DNA from: Rosa chinensis
Lineage: Eukaryota; Streptophyta; Magnoliopsida; Rosales; Rosaceae
NCBI RefSeq assembly: GCF_002994745.2
Contig: NC_037091.1
Coordinates: 12,772,501-12,836,500 of the forward strand
Length of the DNA: 64,000 bases
Reading direction: 5' to 3'
The position numbers were made by a program, and so were the translations under genes. Below the pieces are notes generated by a model. It saw only the letters and a list, made by a program, of their open reading frames with translations. It made no database searches and had not been told where the DNA came from. The stretch's first letter is position 1; each line of letters begins with the position of its first letter. Below, piece after piece: positions 55,883-64,000 of this stretch.

Positions 55883-58800
55883 ATGTCCAGAAAATTTGTA
55901 TCAAGGAGGGCTTCGGAATTGGAGTTTGCAGGAATCTTACTTGCTCTATATCTACTTGTTTGCACTTCAGAGGGGTTGAATTCTGAAGGGCTTTACCTTT
56001 TAGAGCTGAAGAAGAGTATTTTGGATGAAGCAAATAATTTGGGAAGTTGGAACTCTGCTGATCAAACACCGTGCGGATGGATGGGTGTGAATTGCACTTC
56101 TGGTTATGAGCCACTGGTCCAAGGTCTTGATTTGAAATCCATGAATCTTTCAGGAACCCTGAGCCCTAGCATTGGTGGTTTACTTCACCTAACCTCACTT
56201 GATCTTGCATCCAATGGTTTCTCTGGAGGCATACCCAAGGAGATTGGAAACTGCTCAAGTTTGGAATACCTTTATCTCAATGACAACAAGTTTACTGGCC
56301 AAATACCTGCTGAATTGGGTAAGCTGTCCAAATTAAGAAGTTTGAATCTCTGCAACAACAAAATCTCTGGTCCTCTTCCTGAGGAACTTGGGAACTTGTC
56401 TTCACTGGTTGAGTTTGTGGCATACACCAACAATATTACCGGTTCAATACCTCATTCTTTTGGGAATCTCAAAAGTTTGGTAACTTTTCGAGCTGGGCAG
56501 AATGCTATTTCTGGTAGCATACCAGCTGAAATAGGTGGATGTCAGAACTTGAAACTGCTTGGTCTTGCTCAAAATGTTATAGGAGGGGAATTACCTAAGG
56601 AGCTTGGGATGCTTGGGAGCATGACAGATCTGGTTCTGTGGGATAATCAGGTTTCGGGGTTTATTCCTAAGGAGCTTGGAAATTGCAGTAGTCTTGGGAC
56701 GATTGCTTTGTATGAGAACAATCTCGTGGGGTCAATACCTCCAGAAATTGGGAATCTCAAGTCATTGAGGAGGTTGTACCTCTACAGGAATGGCTTGAAT
56801 GGAACCATTCCCAGGGAAATTGGAAATCTTTCTTTTGCTGCTGAGATTGATTTTTCGGAGAACTATTTGATGGGTGAGATCCCATATGAGTTAAGTAAGA
56901 TAAGTGGTCTAAGCTTACTGTACCTTTTCCAGAACCAGCTCACTGGTGTGATTCCAAATGAGCTTAGTAACTTGAGGAAATTATCAAAGCTTGACCTTTC
57001 AATTAATCACCTTGAAGGTCTTATTCCATATGGGTTTCAATATTTGACTGAATTGAGCCAGTTACAGTTGTTCGATAACTCTCTAAGGGGTAGCATACCC
57101 CTGTGGCTTGGGCGACACAGTCGACTTTGGGTAGTTGATCTTTCAGATAACTCCCTAACTGGGAGAATACCTCCGTACCTTTGTTGGCATTCCAATCTAA
57201 TCTTGTTGAACCTGGAGTCTAATGATCTTTATGGAAGTATTCCAACTGGAGTTTTGAACTGTGAATCATTGGTGCAACTTCGCCTTGTTGGAAACAGGCT
57301 TACTGGCAGCTTTCCTTCTGAGTTATGCAATTTGGTGAACCTTTCTGCGATTGAGTTGGACGGGAACAAGTTCACTGGGTCTATTCCTCCAGAGATTAAA
57401 AACTGCCAAAAGTTGCAAAGGCTTCACATTGCAGACAATTACTTCACATCTGAGTTGCCTAGGGAGATAGGATATCTATCTCAATTGGTAACTTTCAACA
57501 TATCATCCAATTCACTCACTGGGCAAATTCCGCCTGAAATTGTTAACTGCAAGATGCTTCAGCGACTTGACCTCAGTCGCAATAGATTCGAAAATGCTTT
57601 GCCAAATGAGCTGGGAACGCTTTTGCAGTTGGAGCTTCTGAGGCTCTCAGAAAATAGTTTTACTGGAAACATACCAGCAGCACTAGGAAACCTCTCACAT
57701 TTGACAGAGTTGCAGATGGGTGGCAACTTGTTTTCTGGTGAAATACCACCTGAATTGGGTTCTCTTTCAAGCTTGCAGATTGCAATGAATCTCAGTTTTA
57801 ATAATCTCAGCGGGAGAATACCACCAGAGCTTGGAAATCTAATTTTACTTGAATTCCTTCTGCTCAATAACAATAATTTGTCCGGTGAAATTCCCAGCAC
57901 ATTTGAAAATTTGTCAAGCTTAATGGGCTGCAACTTCTCTTACAATGACCTTACCGGATCTTTACCTCCCATCCCATTGTTCCAGAACATGGCAATTAGC
58001 AGCTTTATCGGGAACAAAGGTCTTTGTGGTGGGCCTCTTGGTGTGTGCAGTGTAAATTCATCTCCAAATTCTGTTCCATCTCTAAATAGAGTGGATACTC
58101 CTCGCAGTAAAATCATTACAATAATTGCAGCTGTTGTGGGTGGTATTTCTCTTATTTTGATTGCTGTTATCTTATATTTCATGAGACGTCCAGGTCAGAC
58201 GGTTCCTTCCATGCAAGATAAGGATACTTTGCCTCCTGATACAGATATATACTTACCTCCAAAGGAGGGGATCACGTTCCAAGACCTGGTTGAGGCGACA
58301 AATAACTTTCATGACAGCTATGCTGTTGGAAGGGGAGCTTGTGGAACAGTTTACAAGGCAGTAATGCAATCTGGACTTACTATTGCTGTTAAGAAGCTTT
58401 CAGCTAACCGGGAGGGCAACAACATTGAAAACAGTTTCCAGGCTGAGATTTTAACTCTGGGAAATATAAGGCATCGGAATATTGTGAAGCTCTATGGATT
58501 TTGTTATCACAAGGGTTCCAACCTGCTTCTTTATGAGTACATGGAAAAGGGTAGCTTGGGTGAATTACTTCATGGTGAATCTTGCAGCTTGGAGTGGCCA
58601 ACTCGTTTCATGATTGCTCTTGGAGCTGCTGAAGGTCTTGCTTATTTACATCATGACTGCAAACCGAGGATTGTCCACCGTGATATAAAGTCCAATAATA
58701 TTTTGCTAGATGAGAAGTTCGAAGCCCATGTTGGTGACTTTGGTTTGGCAAAAGTGATTGATATGCCTCATTCGAAATCAATGTCAGCAGTTGCAGGATC

Positions 58801-59898
58801 ATATGGATATATTGCTCCTGGTAAGCTTTAGTTTTGTTCACTTTACTTGAATATTATTGGATTACTACATTCATTGAGAATCCTAAAAAACAAAGTTTTG
58901 ATTTATAGTCTCTCTAAGATTCATAAATTCACCCCCCCACCCCAAAAATGAATTTTATTGTATTTAGTATTTCTTTGCTTACAACACCGTGAATATTCCT
59001 TATTGTAACAAGAGGAGAAAAAACCATTCAAGTATTGAATCTAAACTTTTTGTTTGGGAACCTTTTTCTAATCCTTTATTATGTTTTTCATTAGAAACCT
59101 CAAATAAGAACACAGTTGATATATTTAATTAAAAAACTTGTATATATATTAGAAACCTCAAATAAGACGCAAAGGGGCCATGAGTTAAGTTCAGAGGCTG
59201 TGTACAACAAGAGAAATTCAAATCATAGAATATATAAGGAGCTTTCTTTGTCCTCTAGGAAACTCAGTTGTAATTTTGCTTGACATCCAGCATGGTGGTT
59301 TATGTCATCTACCAAGTGCTCCCCCCAGTGGCTAGCTGTCATTCATTAACTGCATGCATTTTGAGCTTTCATTTGTTCACTAACCTCTATGCTTAGTTCT
59401 TTATATTTTTTATTTTATTTTAGAAATGAGTGATTTGTGGAATGATTGATATTATGACTCTTCCTCATGGCAGAGTATGCATACACCATGAAGGTCACAG
59501 AAAAATGTGACATCTATAGCTATGGGGTAGTGCTATTGGAGCTGCTAACTGGAAGAACTCCTGTACAATCACTAGATCAAGGAGGTGATCTTGTCACCTG
59601 GGTTAGACACTACGTCAGAGAACATTCTTTGACATCTGGGATACTCGACAGCCGGTTGAATCTTCAAGACAAAAGTATGGTTGATCACATGCTTACCGTC
59701 CTAAAGATTGCTTTGATGTGCACTAGTATGTCCCCGTTCGACCGTCCATCAATTCGAGAAGTTGTGCTGATGCTTATTGAGTCTAATGAGCAAGGAGACT
59801 TTGTGCCATCTCCAACTTATGATCTTCCTTTGAAAGACGATTCAGATCTTCCTTTGACAGATGATTCAGATATTCCATTGAAAGATGATACTCGATGA
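55883..59898 (+). CDS. LRR receptor-like protein kinase, 1,120 aa (At2g33170/At5g63930 type)
   Basis: Exons 55883-58820 and 59474-59898, intron GTAAGC...GGCAG in phase 1 within the APE motif (IAP-EYAYT). Order: signal sequence (AGILLALYLLVC, residues ~16-27), N-cap DQTPCGWMGVNC (~60), about 25 plant-type LRRs (LxLxxNxLxGxIPxELGNL), C-cap GNKGLCGGPLGVC, membrane helix IITIIAAVVGGISLILIAVI (~742-765), kinase with GRGACGTVYKA (~814), catalytic Lys in IAVKKL (~836), HRDIKSNN (~931) and DFGLAK (~951). It is an RD kinase with all catalytic residues, so likely active at the plasma membrane in peptide or developmental signalling. The tail has three acidic units D(L/I)PL(K/T)DD. Complete, no frame damage. 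Confidence 0.95.
58821..59473 (+). other. Single coding intron of the receptor kinase
   Basis: 653 nt, GT...AG, splitting the codon for Glu in APE, a position common to this kinase group. No insertion recognised. Confidence 0.9.
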
Positions 59899-59952
59899 CA
59901 GTATATGACAGATAGCTAGATTATTAACTCAAGATGATTTTTTGAGGTGCCG

Positions 59953-60082
59953 ATTCTCCCTCATTATTTCCAACAACCAAATGGTAATATTCTGTACATT
60001 TTGAATTTGATTTTTTTTCTCTATAAATCTGAACTCTGTTTTTCTCGATAAAATTCTGTATTTTCTTCTGCATTGTATACAA
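59953..60082 (+). repeat. 130-bp repeat, copy A, in the receptor kinase 3' flank
   Basis: ATTCTCCCTCATTATTTCCA through to GCATTGTATACAA. Begins 54 nt after the stop codon. It recurs at 62744-62873 with a single difference (TCTCGAT here, TCTAGAT there). Confidence 0.95.
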
Positions 60083-60926
60083 GATACACTATAGTAAAAA
60101 ACCAGTGTACAGTTAGCAGTATGGTTCTATGTGCTACTTTCTAATTGTCAAGTTATGTTTCTTTTTAACTCATAACCAGGTGAGTAATTGCATTTCAGCA
60201 TGTCTTCAGCTGTTGTTCAATCTCATAAACAAAATAAACAATCATTTAGTCCAAGATCCAGACCGGTGTTTCCTGTTACTTGTAGTTATGCAGAAATATA
60301 ACTGGATTCGTGCAGATATAATCTGAAATGCAACTGATCAAGTTTCAATGATTTAGTAAAGGGCGGTACACATTAAAGCAGAAAACTGCCGGTTAGAAAC
60401 GCCCAAAAGCATGTTGCCCTAACATAGGAGACACATTATTACAATTATGATTTCTAAATTTGCGTCGAACTGAATGAAAATTTTGCATCCGGTTGTTAGC
60501 GTTCTATCACATTCATAGCCTATCTGATAGTCTAAGGGCCAAGGAAATACACACTCCAGTAACATTAGGTACAGCCTGCTCCGTAGATACTGTAGTAATG
60601 AACTTCTCCTCGTCGTTCAAAGCTGCAATAAAATAAGGTACTCCCCTAGAAATTTTGCCGGAAGTGAAACTCAAAGCTCTCCCCGGAGTGAAGTACGTGA
60701 TTACCAAGGTCATCGTTCTTGCATTTACAAAGGCCTTTGAGGTCTGTGTTGGCTCCCAATATATTTGTGATTCGAACAGTTTTTTTTTTTTTTTTTTACC
60801 AAAGTCACCTGCATCAATTGATGTTTTGAGAACATTAACTAGCAGCAGCAGAAGAATTTTCTTTAGAGGACTCATTTTTTGATGTTGGGGCAAGTTCTAG
60901 AGGAGAATGTGTGTGTCTCTTCTAGT
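60083..60926. other. Flank downstream of the receptor kinase
   Basis: No assured gene. The minus strand is open over 60893-60513 across an 18-A tract (reported under rejected items). Confidence 0.4.
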
Positions 60927-61315
60927 AAGAGATTTTTTTTTAAATCAATATAAGGGATCTTTAGTGGGACTCACCTTTCGATTACATATGAGTATCTCGA
61001 CCATTCAGTTATTAGGACTGCATGAATAGATCACTTTTGTAAATTTTCAATCAAATTGATAACCGTTAAGTTATCGAACTAAATTAAAAATAAATTAATT
61101 TAATGGACGAATCAAATCTGTCCAACCTGAACTGTTCATACTTATAATCGTAAATCACAGTTTTGAATGTTTTAACGATTATCAATTTGGCTGAAAATTT
61201 AGATTAGTAATCTACTCATATAGACCTACAAATTGAACGGTGGAGATGTCGATATGTGATCGAAAAGTGAATCTAATGAACGATCTCTTAAAATGGCCAA
61301 AAAGGAATCTCTCAC
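60927..61315. mobile_element. Foldback MITE of ~390 bp
   Basis: Both halves are imperfect inverted copies: left ...GGACTCACCTTTCGATTACA, right (reversed) ...GATTCACTTTTCGATCACAT, with CAAATTGATAACCGTTAA near the centre. Arms ~170 bp each. Right beside it is a perfect small palindrome CTCACTGAATGCAGTGAG (61311-61328). TSD not resolved. Confidence 0.6.
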
Positions 61316-61328
61316 TGAATGCAGTGAG

Positions 61329-62187
61329 GGATCCCTTTTTACCCTTTCATCAAATCTATTTTCTCCTATTTTACATATGAGATTAAGGAGATGAAAGGAT
61401 CTAATGAGATTAAGGAGAAAAGAATCTATTTTTATCCCTTACTGGAACGATCCCTAAAATAGATTCAATCTTCCTATTTTACCTTTTTCATCTTTATTTG
61501 AATCTATTTTTTCTTCTTCTTTCCTTAGCCAATGCACCTTTTTTTTTTTTTTTTTTTCATCTCCACGTTATCAACCACCGTCCCACACCTAATTAACTCT
61601 GCCCTCACCCGTTGGAAATGAGAGAGAAAGAGAGAAGGGGGGAGGTGGCCAGGTGATACTAAAAAACTCACTTCCTTTGAATCAATGCTACACTTCACCT
61701 TCGTTTTTCGTCAGTACTACTATCTCAGTCTTGATACCATCACTTGAAAAAAATTGAATACTTAAGAACAATATTAAGGTTCGATGATAGGCATGAGAAA
61801 GGAGGAGAAAAGGATAATCATTGTCATCACCCCCAATATCAAAATTGGTACAGTTGCTTCTCATGTTGCAAACATGAGAGATAAAGAGAGAGAAGGAAAG
61901 GGAAAAGAAACAACAAATAGAGTAGATGGGTTCTGGGGTGAGGGAATTCAATGAATCAATGGAGACAATGATGATTATGTGTGTGATGATGATGATTACG
62001 GGAGATAGAAGGAGGAAGAGTTGTGTTGGCGTCGTTTGAGCAGGATGAGTTGATTTTTTATTGTGTTTCTACCCTTTCTTAAAATGTACAAAAATTGACG
62101 GAGGTCCGAATGTTAAATAAGAAGGTATGAATAGAACCACCTCTTAAAGCAAAAAGTATTGACTTTGGCAAAAAAAAAGAAAAACAT
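61329..62187. other. Spacer, nothing recognised
   Basis: AT-rich with T-tract (61541-61558) and GA-rich stretches. No supported gene. Confidence 0.4.
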
Positions 62188-62190
62188 TAA

Positions 62191-62323
62191 GGGTGCGGCT
62201 ATTGACTGTGGGTACTGCAAATGGGTGAACTAAGTAAACTTGAAATGAAAAAATATATATAGGGTGAGAAAAAAATGTAGGGTGATCAAAGTAATTAGTA
62301 GGGTAGAAATAGTCGTCGCACCC
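62191..62323. mobile_element. Small MITE, 133 bp
   Basis: Ends GGGTGCGGCTATT and, reversed, GGGTGCGACGACTATT, with TAA on both sides (62188-62190, 62324-62326). Size and TAA duplication suit a Tourist-like or similar MITE. Confidence 0.65.
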
Positions 62324-62559
62324 TAATTTTTATTTTCATAATTATATACACACGTAGTCTATGACTCTATATTCTGTGTCGTATGTCTAACAAAATTTAT
62401 TGACATGACGTCTATCTGCCATTCCTTTAATTTTTAATTTTTTTTTATAATAATTTTGATATTTAATTTTTGTATCGTTAAGAACAATATACTACTCAAA
62501 GAAGAATCTAATAAGTGTCTCAAAAATGGAGCTGGAGCAAAACAGATAATGATTCAATT

Positions 62560-62873
62560 ATTTGACTGCTGTTAAAGGAAAAACACATTATGTGCCTTCG
62601 TCAAAACAACTGACGAGGAGGGAATCAAGGAATTACAATCACAGCTCAATCAGCATTTAGTATCATTAATGTAATCGATATTTCCGTTGTAATTCTATCC
62701 TTATATAAAGGGACTATGAAATTAAATGAGTAGACCAATTCCAATTCTCCCTCATTATTTCCAACAACCAAATGGTAATATTCTGTACATTTTGAATTTG
62801 ATTTTTTTTCTCTATAAATCTGAACTCTGTTTTTCTAGATAAAATTCTGTATTTTCTTCTGCATTGTATACAA
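62560..62873 (+). mobile_element. LTR-like segment ending in the 130-bp repeat
   Basis: From TGTTAAAGGAAAAACACATT (62571) the sequence resembles a short copia-type LTR: ...ATTAATGTAATCGATATTTC, TATA box CCTTATATAAAGGG at ~62699-62712, then the 130-bp segment B (62744-62873). No PBS of the usual tRNA-Met type follows, so the LTR end is uncertain. Confidence 0.4.
62744..62873 (+). repeat. 130-bp repeat, copy B
   Basis: 129 of 130 positions equal to 59953-60082, same orientation. The left junction differs (CCAATTCC|ATTCTCC versus GGTGCCG|ATTCTCC) and so does the right (CAA|TCCACC versus CAA|GATACA). Confidence 0.95.
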
Positions 62874-63100
62874 TCCACCTGCACCGGCGCTGCTCCCTGG
62901 CCCCCGCGCTGCAGATCCCGCCTCTCAACCACGCCCACTCGGCCCCGTGCACGCCTCCCCACCTACCTGCAATGCGCGTTCGGGCCTGTGCCTTGCAGAC
63001 CGGCCTCAGCCTTGCCCTGCGCCTTGCAGCCTCCCATAGCGGGCCAGATCGACACCCATCCTCGCCTTTCATCCCAGCTGCAGCCTGCCTTGCAGCGGTA
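62874..63100 (+). other. GC-rich block
   Basis: Abrupt shift to GC- and C-rich sequence (CACCTGCACCGGCGCTGCTC, GCCTTGCCCTGCGCCTTGCA). Open in several frames only because of composition. Possibly retroelement leader. Confidence 0.3.
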
Positions 63101-63117
63101 CCCGACCTCAGCACCTG

Positions 63118-63440
63118 CGAGAAAGCAACCAAAGGAAGAAGAAGCAGACGCAGAAGAAGATGGAAAGAGAAAGAAAAAAAAAGACAGAAGAAAGAAAAAG
63201 GCTTTGAGGCCCACAGAAAAAAAAAAAAAAAAACCTGTGACCCTGCCCAGAAAAGAAAAACTGCGGCCCAAACAAAAAAGAAGAAGAAAGAAACAGGCCG
63301 TGCGGCCCAGACAAAGAAAAAAAAAGAAAAATCAGGCCTCTGCGGCCCAGAACAGACAAAAAAAAAAAAAAAAAAGGCCTGCATCCCAAAGAAAAAAAGA
63401 AAAAAAACAAGTCCTGTGGCCCACTGCTAAAAAGAGAAAG
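63118..63440 (+). repeat. Purine-rich tandem repeat with GCGGCCCA motifs
   Basis: Runs of A/G (AGAAAAAAAAAG type) are separated every 35-55 bp by variants of GGCCTGCGGCCCA (GAGGCCCAC, CTGCGGCCCA, CCGTGCGGCCCAG, CTCTGCGGCCCAG, CTGTGGCCCA). Strand asymmetry is extreme. The long frames across it are low-complexity artefacts. Confidence 0.8.
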
Positions 63441-63860
63441 GAAGAAGTCCAATTTTTCTGAAGCCCAAAAACATCGTTACGCACGTTTGCATCAACACGC
63501 GCGTGCGCTAGGATCGTTTTATTTTCTCCAAACTAAGTATGTTCTCTTTTATTTATTTAATTTCATATTATGGTATAATTAATTGTTTATAATTAGAACT
63601 TTTGAGCATGTTTAATTAGATAATATTGATTGTTTTTTTTTTTTTTAGCATGCCTTGTTATTTATGTTTAAGCATGCTTTATATTTTCTTGCTTATGTTT
63701 TTATTTATGAAATCTTAAGCATGTTTCGTGATTTTTATGCATGATATATTCTTGCTATTATTATGTGTAGTATATAATTTGTTGTATATTTGTGAAATTT
63801 GAGCATGCCATGTAGTTTATTTTTATATGCTATATTTAAATGTGCTATGATTATTTTTAG
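63441..63860 (+). other. AT-rich stretch with repeated AGCATG
   Basis: GAGCATG/AAGCATG occurs at 63604, 63649, 63672, 63718 and 63803, with GCATG again at 63739, in otherwise intron-like T-rich sequence. Function unknown. Confidence 0.4.
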
Positions 63861-64000
63861 GGTTATTATCACAAATGGTACCTGAACTTATCCTCTATTT
63901 TATCGATGGTACCTGAACTTCAATTTTGATCACAACCAGTACCTGAACTTTTCGATTTTATTTTAAATGGTACCTAAGGCCACATTCGATCACTATTCCG
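63861..64000 (+). repeat. Start of a terminal-repeat element, cut by the window edge
   Basis: GGGTTATTATCACAAATGGTACCTGAACTT is followed by two further GGTACCTGAACTT/AGTACCTGAACTT units about 36 bp apart and a shortened ATGGTACCTAAG. This arrangement is common at ends of plant DNA elements, probably Mutator-like. The other end is outside the window. Confidence 0.55.

Noticed and set aside
60513..60893. 126-codon minus-strand frame (…VNARTMTLVITYFTPGRALSF…)
   Set aside because: Reads through an 18-A tract. The part 60780-60516 looks protein-like, but I recognise no family, no clear start or splice site and no promoter. Possibly an exon or old retrocopy; a protein search would decide.
62812..63461. 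Long overlapping frames of up to 190 codons in both strands
   Set aside because: They cross the purine/pyrimidine repeat and encode only Lys/Arg- or Phe/Ser-rich low-complexity sequence; artefacts of composition.

Overview
This is a eukaryotic nuclear window from a flowering plant. It has spliced genes with GT/AG introns, a receptor kinase and GATA factors of plant type, plant LINE, hAT, CACTA, Mutator and LTR elements, and AT-rich spacers. A eudicot is likely. A rosaceous host is only a guess. The window is gene-poor: few host loci sit in about 35 kb of nested transposon sequence.

Layout. 1-629 (minus) is the 5' end of a gene leaving the left edge; its first two exons read like a plastid transit peptide and a TATA box and G-box lie upstream. 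1.4-9.5 kb holds LTR debris, two foldback MITEs, a gag-like relic duplicated as a ~1 kb inverted repeat (arms 4581-5570 and 5845-6824), and a minus-strand LTR-like block with a hairpin array (7745-8027). 10348-23017 is a nested stack: hAT-like ends enclose a LINE, which encloses a Mutator-type MITE, which encloses a second LINE, which encloses a 2.96 kb solo LTR. A further solo LTR sits in the outer LINE. Most levels are fixed by target-site duplications (TSDs).

24.4-35.1 kb is a GATA zinc-finger cluster: one ordinary two-exon gene (24583-25876), then a second gene (29080-30061 or 30065) followed by three serially duplicated exon cassettes. All cassette junctions keep the same phase, so the set could be read as one multi-finger gene. 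The last cassette alone carries four GATA-like fingers.

35.8-49.2 kb is a LINE on the minus strand. Its ORF1 is split by a CACTA element (40499-47297, TSD CCA) that carries a broken copy of part of an FtsH-like chloroplast gene (FTSHI5 type). 49507-50626 is a short hAT element with a perfect 8-bp TSD, lying in an older LINE relic. 55883-59898 is an intact LRR receptor kinase of 1,120 residues. A 130-bp piece of its 3' flank recurs almost unchanged at 62744-62873 beside LTR-like sequence. The right edge enters a repeat of GGTACCTGAACTT motifs.

Most interesting: (1) two unrelated LTR-like sequences each carry an array of small hairpins whose loop is conserved while the stems change in a compensating way (7745-8027 and 13925-14401); (2) the GATA exon-cassette expansion; (3) the dated nest of insertions; (4) the CACTA element with the captured FTSHI5 fragment.
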